Below, in pieces: positions 41,860 to 53,585 of a stretch of 64,000 nt of DNA. The first letter of the stretch is position 1. Each line of letters opens with the position of its first letter. The notes under the pieces are model-generated. The model was not told the DNA's origin. It was given only the letters and a program-made list of their open reading frames with translations, and ran no database searches. This DNA is from Pyrenophora tritici-repentis. Lineage: Eukaryota > Ascomycota > Dothideomycetes > Pleosporales > Pleosporaceae. Made by a program: the position numbers and the translations under genes. The stretch spans positions 2,046,001 to 2,110,000 of the forward strand of contig NC_089396.1 in assembly GCF_003171515.1 (NCBI RefSeq), written 5' to 3'.

Positions 41860-42790
41860 TGCAAACTGGGTGACGTTTTTGGTCGTTTGTCCAACCGATG
41901 AGATGTCAGCTAGGCCGGTCCCTAATCTATCTCCGCCAAGAGTGATTTCGGGTGGCTGTCGCGTCGTAGTCTCCTAGCGTGGGTTTTGGTTACCCGGCTT
42001 TAACCTGGCCGGAGAGATGTTTTTACAGGATAACGTTCAACTTTTTGTGATACCGTTGATTTCAGATCGAAGGACGTCCTCTAACCTCATTCCGCCAAGA
42101 TGAGGGAAGATTAGTCGTATGTCACTGGGAATCATGGTGTGGGATAAGATGGGTGTGGGGTGAGATGTTTTTGGTCGCACATTCAACCGAGGCTTTATGT
42201 CGTTATAACAGCTAAAACTTGCTCCACTAGCCGCCACAGCAAGGGAGGGTCGTCACTGCTATCGCGCATGGATGGGTGTTGATTTTCCAGGTCCAGCCTG
42301 CCTGGGGAGATGTTTTTGGTCGCACATTCAACAGAGGTTTTATGTCAGGATATCGACATGCTCTTCGACTTACCCGCCAAAATAAGTAAAAGACCGTCAT
42401 TGATAATCCTGCTTGCGTGGGTGTTGATGATTCAGGTTTGACCTGCCTGGAGGTATGTTTTTGGAAGGTTTACATCCAAACTTTATAGATGTCTTTGTTG
42501 GCACATCCGACCGATAGGGGTTGGGGTTACTTGAGTTTCACCCGCCCGAAGAGATGTTTTAGTGGTAACATTGAACCGTGTAGGGGGACATGTTTTAGAG
42601 GATTACAATCAACCTTGTTGGTGTTTGTACCGATGATATGGATGTCGCTAGAATCTTCCGATCAGCCCTGTGAAGGGTGACAGAATCTTTTGTCGCTGAC
42701 ATTTCGTGTGTGTAGGCGTTATCCGGGTGTGACAGATCCGGGGAGATGTTTTTAGAGGGTAACATTCAAACCTAATGTCGGGTTCAAGTC
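41860..42790. repeat. Degenerate tandem array, period about 145 bp
   Basis: A core of the form GAGATGTTTTTxG...ACATTCAAC recurs near 42013, 42162, 42306, 42452, 42551, 42589 and 42742. It is usually preceded by a segment like GGGTGTTGATxxTCAGGT and CCTGCCxGG. Four intervals are about 144-153 bp, the rest shorter. The copies are diverged by point changes and gaps, so this is an old array. It abuts the 3' end of the gene at 42864. Confidence 0.7.
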
Positions 42791-42863
42791 CAGTGGACGG
42801 TTTTGTGTTCAAGCTAGACCCCACCCCTTTCCGCGAGGATTAGGTGGAAGTTGTCGATGATCT

Positions 42864-45768
42864 TCACAATTCACCACGAGCACGGGCCATAGTCCTGGCG
42901 ACGATCGCCCTATACCACTCGCTTTCAGCCGCAGACATGATGCCCACGGGTGAGGGAGTTCGGATGGGTGACCGCGGCTCTCCAACTGGTGTGTCGATAC
43001 GCCTTCCTCTCAAATATGGCTTGGCCGATGACATAGACCTGTCGTCGTCCTCGCCAGTATTTTCGGGTGGGCCTCTCGCAGTGACGTATGGCCGGGGATG
43101 GGGAGAAGTGATTCCCGGGGCCTCTGTGATGAACGAATCGTCGTCCGAACTCGCGTTCGAAGCAACGGTCATTCCGTTTCCTCCGTAAGCTGGCGGTAGT
43201 GACTCGGTCACCATAACTTCGCTGCCACTGGCAAACTTTGGTCGGGGACCCTTCACCACCTTGAGATCCCCCAGAAATCCTACTTTTCGAACCCAAGCCC
43301 CTGAGCACACACACTTGCGTCCGAACGAAAACTTCACGCAGTTTCCTCCCAGCCAACATTGATGCCTCGCGTAGCCGGGCCTATCGTTGTCGACGCGGTA
43401 TGCTTCGCTGTAAAACTTCCATACCCCAGGGTAGTCGCGGTCGGTCATGGTACCAAAGGAATGTGGTGGTAATGCACATTCGATGGGATCGTTCTCGTCC
43501 ATGACAACACCGCTCCAGACCGTGGAGCCGCGCATGGTCATCTTCAGCCCATAAAAGGCCTCGATGAGTTGCTTGACGGTGACCAAGGCTGAGTTGGTGC
43601 CACCTTCTGCAATTTCTTCCTTTTGTCTCGCGTAGAAGCCTCGTACTTGGCATACCCGTTGTCGCTGGGGTCCACTGCGGAACTTGGTGATGACGGTATC
43701 ATCCTTGTCGTCCAGAGTGAAGCTCTTCCACATCGTCAGACGTGGTGGCCTTTGTAGCTCTGGAGCGTTCATCGTTCCAGTCATCCAAGACACTGGTCGT
43801 TTGTCTCCAGCCTCCTCATACGGGTAGTATAGGAGGTTGTCGTTGGAGCGATCGCGCTCGGATTCCTGTACCGATTCCAAGGACTCCGCAAATCGTACCG
43901 TCTTACGTGGCTGTATCTTCGGACAGACATAGCCATGCGGTACCCGGGTTGGAGGGAACGTAGCTGAACCCCGGGCGAGGTTGACGTACGTCGTTTTTGC
44001 CGTAGGCTTTCCGGCATTCTTGGTGATCTTCAGACAGCCGGCCATCAGATCCTTGTACATCCCTTGTCGCTTTTCAGCGTCGAAGAGATTTGCCCTATCC
44101 TTCAATCCCGTCTCGAATCGTACCGAGTAACTCGGCTTCAGAATCGATGGGAGTCGGATGGCCTGTGACATGGCCTGTGGCATAGCCGGTGCACGAGAGG
44201 AGGTGTCTGTCGTAGGACGCCCAGATGTCCTTGTCTCGCTGGGACGTCGGCTCGACGAGAAAGTACCGCTCCTCTCCGTTGATCGATCCGATAGGATATA
44301 CGTGGCCCTTGGTGCAGGTAATGGCCTTGAGGCAATAGCCCGAAGCCGCTCCTTGAACTCTAGGTTCGCCGTGTGATATCCGCCAATCTTCTTGCCTGGG
44401 CGAGTCGAATTGGTACGGTCGACAAACGGATCCGTCGATTCTTCCTCCTTCAGGCTGGTCGGTTGAGGTGCACGTCTCGCTGCCGGAGCTGCGGGTCGTG
44501 TCTCTTCCTGATTAAGTCATCAATAAATGTCACAGCAAAGGAATATCAGGAGCAATCTAGATCACCTTCTGGACCTTAGGAGGAGTCCTTTGGGATCGTG
44601 CAGAAACTGTCTGATCACGGGACGAGCGTGTCCACCGTGATGAATCCTTGGTTGAGGCGGTTCTGGCCTCACGGCTGGCGACTAGCTCAGCTCGAAGCTT
44701 GGCTATGCGTGCCTCACGCTCGATACGTTCAGCCTTCCTCGTCGCAGAGTCAACTGCCATAGACCTGGCAGCAACCCGCTCGTTGGTCGACTTGAACGCG
44801 GGGCCAGCCGCCTGACGCTCCTCCCCCTTCTTGGCCCTCTCCGCGTGAATGGAGACCGTTGTGGTATCAAGTGAATGTACTACAGGAGTATTCCTGCTGG
44901 TTGCTAAACGAGTGTTGGGGGCTACAGATGACTTGGAGACTACGCTAGGCCGAGTCTCCGTCGTCGTATCACGCGAAGGGACTACAGGACTATATCTGCG
45001 AGTTGCAAAACGAGTGTTGGGGACTACAGCGGCTTGGCGGGCCGCTCGCTCGGCACGCATCTCTATCCAGGCGGCCTTCACAGAGTCAACGGGTGAAACA
45101 GAGCTAGGCTCCTCCTGTATTGCCTGTAACGACTGTGTAGTATATTGGGATCTTGACTGTAGTGACAGTGTTGACGTAGTTGTCTTGAACGATTGTGTGG
45201 TATTAGATGGTAATGACTGTTTGGCCTTTGGTGGTGGCCGGGTGTAGGATTTAGAGACAGTTGTGGCGCCTAGGCGTGGCGCATGAGTAGGTTGCGAGCG
45301 TGTCGTGGCGGTGACGCGTTCGCTACGTGTCGAACTACGTGTCGATGACGAGCGAGAAAAAGAATGTGTGCTTTGCTCTGATGGCAAATGTAGCGATTGT
45401 GTAGTTCCTTCTGGCAAGGAATCTGTGGGGTCTGTTAGTAATGATCGTTTAGCAGATCTGAGGACAGATCTGCCAGTTGGGCGGGCTGGAAGAGGGAGTG
45501 GTGAGACTTCAGCACAGAGAGAACGCGTGGCGGTGCACTCTTTCCGTGTCGAAGATGGGCGGAAGGAAGACAATGTTGAGAAATGTAGTGACTGTGTTGT
45601 TCGTTCTGGTAGTGACAAGTTAGCATTTGAAGGTGCTGCAGGAGCGGGATGATAGGTATGAGCAGGCAAGAGACGCGTGGCAGCGCGCTCTTTACGAGCA
45701 AGATGAGTGCTGATGGAAGGAAGAGTGGATGGCATGGAGGAGAGCGTTGACTGAGTGCTGGAAGGCAT
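42864..45768 (-). CDS. Large lineage-specific protein with internal repeats, 948 aa
   Basis: I do not recognise a family. Two exons, 45768-44566 and 44507-42864, with a 58-bp intron; both reading frames run on across the junction (PPKVQK|EETRPAAPAARR), which ties two open frames into one gene. Exon 1 is Ser/Thr/Arg-rich and disordered with recurring TTQSL(H/Q) motifs and a duplicated segment (VVPNTRFATRRYSPVV and SVAPNTRLATSRNTPVV, each followed by DTTT). Near residue 350 is a helical Glu/Arg/Ala stretch (RKAERIEREARIAKLRAEL). Exon 2 contains a more globular region (about 620-780, MWKSFTLDDKDDTVITKF, then VWKFYSEAYR and a Cys-containing part). Role unknown; cellular location cannot be told. 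Confidence 0.7.
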
Positions 45769-47512
45769 CGTGTTGGTGAGAAAGCTGGAAAATTGTTTGG
45801 AAACAATGATCGAGCAGAGTGTGGAGGAGTGATGTGTGAGAAAGAAAGAGAGAGGGAGAACGGAGTTCTTTTACGGGCAGCAGCGACTTGGCACGCTAGG
45901 AAGTCACATGAGCAAGGTGGTCAGTGAGGACGCTCTGTCAACGCTAGACAGCCAAGAGAGACCCGTGGACACACGTAGAATCCTCTCGTTGGTTCCAAGC
46001 CTCCAAGAGAGAAAGATACAGAAGCAGCCCGTCAGTTCTCGACAGCCAAGAGGTAGCATTCACACCACCTTCCGTTTTGGGCGTCCACCACAGTGGCTGC
46101 CCATTCCTTACAAGGTTTGTCCGATAGAAATGCACCCTGGTTGCAACTTCTTTTCGAAGAAATACTTGCCTGGTGACGCTTTCCGCTATACCTGGGTCGC
46201 AATTCTCAGTCTGCGCGTAGTTCTCGTTTGGTGTGTTCTTCCCTCCCTAAACCCACGCTCAAGCACTTCCACATACCCCGAACCATGCTCGTCTCTACGA
46301 AATGATTAGTCGAAACTGCTAGGAAAAATTGTTCTGGTTTTTTTCATATTTTTCTGAGCCTTCCCGTTGCAGTTCCTATCTACGAGTTCTTTTGAAACCA
46401 CAAAGCCTTCAAACTCATACCCAGTCTATAGGTGAGTATGAGAATCAATCTTGACCCAAAAATCAAGTGGAGATTTATTACTTTACTTAAGCCGAAATTC
46501 TTAGGGCCCCCGGCGGTACGAATCCTCCGCGATACCTCGATGCAACTGTTCAACATGTGGCGACATCGTCTGCCTATCTATCACGACCGTTGCGACGGCA
46601 CAACTTCTAGGCCTGGGTGACTTGTTGGTTAAGGACAGATAAGGCTGCAGAGAGTGTTGGCTGGGCAGTTTCTGTAGGGATTACGACCTTGGCTCTCTGA
46701 TCGATCATTGGCATGCTTCTAGCAACACATGGCAGATAAATGAACATGACCATCTTTGTAAGAGTTCATTCCCTGTACACTCAATTGACTATACTAGGTC
46801 CTTCCTCTCTTTCTAAACAGTATCGCGCACTCTCATCTGCCCTTAACCATCAGCGCTCCCTGCTACCCGTTTGATAAGTCACGACAAGATCCATTTTTCA
46901 CCGTACATCTCGAATTCCATCCTTTCGCTCCTCGCGAATTCACACAAGACGTACTCGAGAAATCAATTTCTTCCAGCGAGCCCAAAGCGTAATCCCATTG
47001 CTTTATGCAGCCATTTCCTCCAAAATTTGCTCTCCAAGCGTATGGTCAATAGGTCGCGCTTCTTTTGGCGGTGGCTCCGGTCGTAGCCAGGCGAAACGAT
47101 AAATACCCGATCTGAAATTGTGCACAACATAGCAGCGAAGATATGACTGTGCATGTATTCTCGTGCAGCCATGTCGAAGAAAATCGTTGAACATTAGCTG
47201 GGCTTCGGGGCGGGTTCCAGACACGCTGAAGGGCCTGCCGTTCATTCATGGTTCGTTTATACCAGCGACGGCCACTCTCTCAACCCGCCCCCAAACTTGC
47301 GCTAAGCTCACGAATTCTAGAACATTCACTACAAGACACAGCAATTCTCCTTGAAGACACCTCATGGAAGAATTGGGTCGACGGAGAGTATCGCTCAGCT
47401 GTCCGAATGGCACTTCAGAATGGAGATCGACGGCCGGCTAGGGACGAGAAAAGGGCGGTAGTAGGATCCAGGCCTAGAACAGACGAAAACCGCGAGTTCA
47501 ATTGAAATAGTC
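45769..47512. other. Intergenic, 1.7 kb, no gene recognised
   Basis: Several 60-150-codon frames occur on both strands, overlapping each other, with no domain, signal peptide or splice support. Confidence 0.5.
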
Positions 47513-47719
47513 TTAGATCCGCTCGTGCAGTATTGGAGCGTCATCTTCATCATCATCACCAGGAGTGTCCTGTTCGCTTTGTTTGCCTTTCCGCGGTACA
47601 TCGTTTGGATGAGGGTTCCCTTCATGGTGGCCGTCACCGCGCGCTCGACTCCAAAAAACCATGAAGAATAGGAAACCAAGAAGAACTGCGACTACCGTTG
47701 GCGCAGCTGGATGGCGCAT
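47513..47719 (-). CDS. Possible small single-pass membrane protein, 68 aa
   Basis: From ATG 47719: MRHPAAP, then one hydrophobic helix (TVVAVLLGFLFFMVFW, about residues 8-23), then a basic RAR and a hydrophilic acidic tail ending DDDEDDAPILHERI. This is the layout of a tail-facing-cytosol signal-anchor protein. The frame extends upstream to 47851, which would add 44 residues before the helix. It is arranged head to head with the gamma-tubulin complex gene (about 220 bp between starts). No family recognised. Confidence 0.45.
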   Translation of the reverse strand: MRHPAAPTVVAVLLGFLFFMVFWSRARGDGHHEGNPHPNDVPRKGKQSEQDTPGDDDEDDAPILHERI

Positions 47720-47941
47720 GCTGCTGTATTCCTGGTGGCGCTCTTTCTTGCATGTTGCGTTGTGGTGGGGAGCTTCAAATCTCACGCTTACATAAACATG
47801 CACTAGTCCCTTTGGGGAATGATGTTTGGGTCCAAGTGGGGCGACAAGCAACAGCGCAACAAGCAGAGTTAGGCAATACGTTGTGGTCAGCCTACCTTTG
47901 GCTGGAATGGCTGTATAGCACCATTAATTCAGTGCGTCGTT

Positions 47942-50402
47942 ATGGCTCAAAACGCGAAGATATCCAGCCTGACCGATGAGCTGATAAAGTCCATACTGAA
48001 AAGCGACCCGCAAGCCTACAAACACGCCAGAGAGATTGCAGCGCGCAACCTTCGAGGTCACCAGTATGCTCGGACAAATCAATTCGACATCACGGCAAGG
48101 TTTGCAGGCTTAGATGAGAAGTTTCGTGTCAAGAACCGGGACGACCTTGCCGATGCGCTGCAAGCACGCTTGCGAAAGCTAGAGGGCTACAAATATCAGC
48201 CAGATGTATTATCCTTGTTACTTCAACTCGCAGACCGACCTCTAGAGAACACTCAGGTCGAAGCATTAGAGCTACTCAGACCAGTCAGCCCGCCACCGCC
48301 GCTGACATGGGCGGAAATACTACAAGAAGATCCGTACAGCGATGAAGAGATCTGGAAGGACATCGATTATGGCGGAGACTCGTCAAGCGACGAAAAACCA
48401 ATTAACAGGAATGACAAAAAATCACACACAGCCCCCGCTACTTTCGATATAGATGACGCCTATGACCCCGAGTCGTGTATTTTGTCAACAGACGAAACGC
48501 TTATAGCTGGGCTAGAAGAGGTCAAGTTCTGGAAGGTAGCCGAAGAGAAAGACAACAAAGTACACATTACAGAGATTCAGGCTGTACGAGAGACACTGTT
48601 TATGCTCGGCGGTCTACAGACGAGCCTGTATCGGACGAAAAGCTGGGCCCACAACACCACGCTCAGCACGAACCACATCATTGACAGCGCCCCTTCTATC
48701 GCTATCACAAATCTTCTATCTCAGTTCGTCGAAACTGGCAAGGCATTGAATAGTCTGCGCGAGTGGGCACTTCAAAAAGAGACGAAAAGCCGGTCTGTAC
48801 CACGATCACCACTCCATCAAACGTTCGTGGCCGCCGTGCGGGCACGACTGCTTCGATTTGACCGTTCTCTATCCTCGCAGCAGCAGCGGTACTTGAAGCC
48901 TGAGCACTCCGTGCCTGTTTCCCTACTGCAACTGCGTAACGACGTCCGAGCCATGTCCACGCCTATTCTATCGCTCGACTCAATAAGAAAGCGCGTTGAG
49001 CTTGATCAACATGTTTTGGAGGCTCTCTTCGAACAGATTACTCTTGCGCAAATGACGTTAGATGATGTACTTTTCAGATACACATCAGAAGTCTTCTTTG
49101 AGTGCCTCGATACATTTCTTAAACCGATACGACGGTGGATGGAGACTGGGGAGCTGGCTCATGACGATGACACCCTTCCTCTCTTCGTGAACGATACACA
49201 TAGCGATGCAGCCTCTTTATGGCACGATCGCTATGTGCTCAGCCTTGGTGGTCGAAATCGCTCACTATCTCCATCCTTTCTGCGACCTGTAGCAGAGAAA
49301 ATATTCATCGCAGGCAAGAGTGTTGTGTTCCTAAAGGAGTTGGGCATCTATGATACAGAATCGCATGCCTCGGATCGCGAGCCAACCCTGAAACACGAGA
49401 CAGTATGTGGTATATCAGATACGATTCCCCTAGCGCCTTTTCCAGAGCTCTTTCAGACGGCGTTTGAGACGTGGATTGCAAGCAAATACTCACTTGCTTC
49501 ATCCGTACTTCGCCAACATATCCTAGAAACGGATGGCTTGGTGCATGTGCTGGAGAACTTTGGGACTCTATATCTGGGCAAGAATGGAGCAATTTTCGAG
49601 GACTTTGCTACTGCAATTATTGAGCGCATGGAGTCTGGACGTAGAGGATGGAACGATCGCTACGTCTTGACGGAGCTTGCGCGCGGTATTTTCGGCACAA
49701 TTCTCACGGTAGCAACTGCTGAGAAGGTTGTCGTTCGCGCTACAAAGGCAAAAGCGCGAGGAAACTCAGTCAAAGACTTGGCTGCCGTGTCCATTGACTA
49801 TGCGGTACGTGCAAAAGAGCGATTCCTGCCTGCTATGTCGATATCAGTAATACTAATGAGCGTCCCAGGTTCCATGGTCCATTCAAAACATTATTCAGCG
49901 CTCATCTGTACCCATATACCAGGAGATTTGTACCTTTCTCATGCAGATATACCGCGTCAAGCACGCACTACAGCGCGCCCGCATGCGTCGCTCACGAAAG
50001 CCCAAACCGCTAGCCTTTTACGGGTTATTGCATCGGCTCATGTGGTTTTCTGATGTGCTCCGATCTTACACTACCGAGACTGCCATCTTTCTTTCCACAA
50101 GAGACATGAGTGCAGCTATGGAAAAGGCCGAAGATGTCGATGAAATGGCACAGATTCATGCGGAGTATATAAAGATACTGCATCAACGAACTTTACTGTC
50201 AAAAGACTTGAAGCCAATATACAACGCTATCGTTGAGCTGCTCGACTTGGGCGTCTTGTTTGCCCAGACCAAAGGCAGTGCTGGACAGCAGGTTGACCAG
50301 GAGGTTGATAGACTCCTCCCTTTTATCGTAGCAGGTCTGCGAAGTGTGGGAAGAGCTGGTGCCGAGCCAATGTGGGAGCAGTTAGCGGATCGACTGAGTT
50401 AA
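47942..50402 (+). CDS. Gamma-tubulin complex component, Spc97/Spc98 family, GCP5-like, 798 aa
   Basis: Two exons, 47942-49804 and 49869-50402, with a 64-bp intron. The junction IDYA|VPWSIQNIIQRSSVPIYQEI is the conserved GRIP2-domain stretch and runs on to FLMQIYRVKHALQRAR, a family signature. The N-terminal third (residues 1-110) resembles the GCP5 N-terminal region; GRIP1 follows at about 210-480 (VRETLFMLGGLQTSLY). The protein should sit in gamma-tubulin ring complexes and help nucleate microtubules at spindle pole bodies. GCP4 or GCP6 cannot be fully excluded from motifs alone. Without splicing the frame would end in about 80 residues of nonsense. Confidence 0.85.
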
Positions 50403-50620
50403 TGGCCTCGGAATTGAAGAAGATAAGGTTAATGAGCAATGTATGCAGTTCGATAGGCTATCATAGCGCACGTGCCATAAGTGGCGTGTCTAAATCCATG
50501 CTAGCGTGTTTATCCTGCGCCACCGCTACTCGAAACCCCGAGGCCGACGTCAACGCTCCTGGACTTTTGCGAGGCTGGATTTCTCCGCCATCGCCTTCGT
50601 CTTCGCCTTTGCTGCTCACT

Positions 50621-51879
50621 ATGGCGCTTCCCAAGGGCATGCGCTACTTGGCTGGCGCCACTGTCTGCATTTTGCTTTATCTATTCGTGCAGATTCTCCA
50701 TGCACCCAATTCCGAGACACCAATAGAGATTCCGAGCAAGCTTCCGACCAACAAGTTCGGCGATTGGGATCATGACCCTCAATTGGATCGTAAGACTCCA
50801 AACGCGTATGTAAAGTGAATGTGCTAATGAAACGAATAGCTTCTGGAGAACCTCCCGAGCCGCTCCGACGCATCGATGGTGACAACTACGCCCCGAATAA
50901 CCCTTCGAGCGCCCGTATCAACGCGACGATTCTCAGTTTGGTGCGAAATGAGGAGCTCGAAGATATGCTGAAGAGTATGCGCGATCTTGAACGCACGTGG
51001 AATCACAAGTTCAATTATCCTTGGACCTTCTTCAATGACAAGCCCTTTACCGAAGAGTTCAAGAAGGCCACACGCGCAGCCACCAATGCCGAAGTACGAT
51101 ACGAGCTAGTTCCTGCCGAACACTGGGATATACCGTCGTGGATCAATATGGACCTGTATCGCGAGTCGGTTTCGCTGCTCACATCGTTAGAGGTCCAATA
51201 CATGGAGAAGCAGTCATATCACCAAATGTGTCGATGGAACAGCGGCATGTTCAGCGAGCATCCTGCACTCAAGGATATTCAATACTACTGGAGGGTGGAA
51301 CCAAATGTTCACTTCTTTTGCGACATCGACTATGACGTGTTTGCGTGGATGCAGGACCACAACAAGACGTATGGCTTCAATATCAACATCTACGACAACG
51401 CCGACAGTGTCGCAACATTATGGCCGGAAACCAAGAAGTTCATAGATGACAATCCAGGATACGTACATCCTAATAACGCGCGAGAGTGGCTAGAGGACGG
51501 CCAGCGTCGACCTGAGAACAACCAGAAAGCCCATGGTTACTCCACATGCCATTTCTGGTCGAATTTCGAGATAGGCGACCTGAGTTTCTGGCGGAGTAAA
51601 AAGTATCGCGAATACTTTGATCATCTCGACCGCGCTGGAGGCTTCTTTTACGAACGCTGGGGTGATGCACCAGTTCACAGTGTCGCGCTTGGATTGTTCG
51701 AAGATAAGAACAAGATACACTGGTTCAGAGATATCGGATACCAGCACATACCCTTCTTCAACTGCCCGAACAACCCAAAATGCTCCGGTTGCGTCACGGG
51801 TCGATTCACAGATGGCGAGAAGTGGCTCAACAGGGAAGATTGTCGGCCGTTGTGGTTCAAGTACGTCGGCATGGATTGA
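50621..51879 (+). CDS. Golgi alpha-1,2-mannosyltransferase, GT15 (Kre2/Mnt1/Ktr) family, 402 aa
   Basis: A type II membrane glycosyltransferase that extends O- or N-linked mannose chains in the Golgi using GDP-mannose. Two exons, 50621-50789 and 50840-51879, with a 50-bp intron (GTAAGA...GCTAAT...TAG) that restores DPQLD|PSGEPPEP. A short cytosolic start (MALPKGMR) precedes the signal-anchor helix (YLAGATVCILLYLFVQIL), then the catalytic domain: NATILSLVRNEEL, YPWTFFNDKPF, the donor-binding region HFFCDIDYDVF, and the nucleophile region STCHFWSNFEI, then GDAPVHS. The rejected alternative donor at 50804 would put the exons out of frame. Confidence 0.94.
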
Positions 51880-52478
51880 AGGCGTGTCATATCGTTGATC
51901 GTTCCACGCGCTTTGTGAGATAATGCAGAGCTTTGTATTGGCTTAGTGTATAGTAGGTATGGCTTTAAGTCACCAGGTTCATCCATGGAGGATTGTTTTC
52001 TCTGCGCTTAAGGCGTTTTGCGTGGCCTAATATCTAGCGGCTCTCATTTCGGCAACATAGTTTTACATGGCTTAATAGCTTATATACCATAGACGCAATG
52101 ACATTTACGATATACTCCAAGATGTAGCTGGACTTTGAATAGTTTTCTGATCTGTGCACGCTTTCGACAACGAACTGGAACGGGTGTTGTAGGTGCTTCA
52201 TAGCGGGACAAGGTTCGTAGACGTGGTTGTCTCATCTCCCTCATAGAGAACTACGACATCGACATGGTGTTATCTCGATGGCGGGGTAGTGAGCCGACAA
52301 TAAGCGGGTCACCCCCAGAGCATATTCCAGGAGCCATCGCCATCAGGCAACAGTGAATGGTACCGATATCGGATGAGAACGCTGAGTTATAAACGGGTAA
52401 CAAGAGAAGACTGTCAGCATACAAGTTCAGCTTAGCACACATCTCATCCCAAACCAGCCACCCACCTACTCCCACATC
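51880..52478. other. Intergenic, no gene recognised
   Basis: 3' flank of the mannosyltransferase gene and promoter of the next gene; nothing coding-like. Confidence 0.45.
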
Positions 52479-53585
52479 ATGACCTTCACTATTCTAACCG
52501 ACACAACAATTCGCACCCTCCTCCACTCCCTCACTCCCACCACCGCCTATACCCTCGCCTTAACCCTCTCCCACGCCCTATCTCAATACACCCTATCCGA
52601 AGAAGCCGCCTACCAACCCCACCGCACCAGCATCGTGCGTCCAGACGGGCAAGTCAGCCTTTTCATGCCCGCCACAACGCCCACATCAATCGGTGTTAAA
52701 ATAGTTGGCGTCGCTCCCTCCACGCCAGCTCCAGCCCCGGCAGCAGCAGGAGAAGAGGAAGAGACTCCGCAGCCCGGTCTACGAAGCGTACTTACCATCT
52801 GTGACGAGCGTGGCCAAGCTGTAGGTGTGCTCAATGCAGCGGAGTTGACAGCGTTTCGAACGGCGTTGGGGAGTATGCTACTCCTCCTACACAGGAAACA
52901 AGTGGCCGATGTTATTGTTTTCGGGGCGGGGAAACAGGCGGAGTGGCATGTTAGACTTGCTATCTTATTGCAGCCAGATAAGGTTAAAAAAATTACTTTT
53001 ATCAATCGATCCAGCGCGAGGGCGAGGGAGTTGGTGGCGAGACTGAAAGCTGAGAGCGTGGGTGGAGGAGATGTTGAAATGAGTGTTTTTGAGGGAGCGG
53101 AGGACGGGCTGAAGGGACTGGTGCAGGGGGCTGATGTGGTATTTTGCACGACACCTAGTACGAAACCGCTTTTTTCAGGGGAGTGGGTAATGGGAGAGGG
53201 CAGAGGCAAGGGGAGGTATGTGGCGGCTATTGGATCGTATCGGTTAGATATGCAGGAGATTGACCCGAGGATTTTGGAGAAGATTGTTGATCCTTCTGGA
53301 CCGTTTTCTGGAGAATTTCACAGAGAGTGGGTTGTTGTTGATAGTATCAAGGGGTGTATGGATGAAGCTGGGGAGTTGGTGGCTGCAGGGTTGAAGCCGG
53401 AGCAGATGGTTGAAGTGGGCAGGATGGGTGAGTTGAGGGAAGAGAAGGGTGTGCAGGAGTGGCTTGGAGAGGGGTTTGTGGTGTATAAGAGCGTTGGGGT
53501 GGGGATTATGGATATTGCGATTGGGAGGGCGTTGATGGAGTTGGCGAGGGAGAAGGGGGTTGGGATGCATTTGGAGGATTTTTGA
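52479..53585 (+). CDS. Ornithine cyclodeaminase/mu-crystallin family protein, 368 aa
   Basis: An NAD(P)-binding protein of the OCD/mu-crystallin fold, whose members deaminate and cyclise amino acids or reduce ketimines. The Rossmann motif DVIVFGAGKQAEWHVRLAI lies at about residues 144-162, TFINRSSARARELV forms the second nucleotide-binding strand, and VVFCTTPSTKPLF and YVAAIGSY are conserved. The N-terminal RTSIVRPDGQVSLFMPA is the substrate-side region. The enzyme's true substrate in fungi of this type is not established. A loop rich in Ala/Pro/Glu (about 85-100) is an insertion. Coding-strand composition changes from C-rich to G-rich along the gene. Single exon, complete. Confidence 0.88.
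   Translation: MTFTILTDTTIRTLLHSLTPTTAYTLALTLSHALSQYTLSEEAAYQPHRTSIVRPDGQVSLFMPATTPTSIGVKIVGVAPSTPAPAPAAAGEEEETPQPGLRSVLTICDERGQAVGVLNAAELTAFRTALGSMLLLLHRKQVADVIVFGAGKQAEWHVRLAILLQPDKVKKITFINRSSARARELVARLKAESVGGGDVEMSVFEGAEDGLKGLVQGADVVFCTTPSTKPLFSGEWVMGEGRGKGRYVAAIGSYRLDMQEIDPRILEKIVDPSGPFSGEFHREWVVVDSIKGCMDEAGELVAAGLKPEQMVEVGRMGELREEKGVQEWLGEGFVVYKSVGVGIMDIAIGRALMELAREKGVGMHLEDF

Noticed and set aside
42781..42800. GGTTCAAGTCC resembling a tRNA T-loop
   Set aside because: No acceptor stem, D-arm or anticodon arm can be placed upstream; it belongs to the degenerate array.
50804..50839. GTATGT donor for the mannosyltransferase intron
   Set aside because: It gives the wrong phase and only a 36-bp intron; the donor at 50790 restores the frame.
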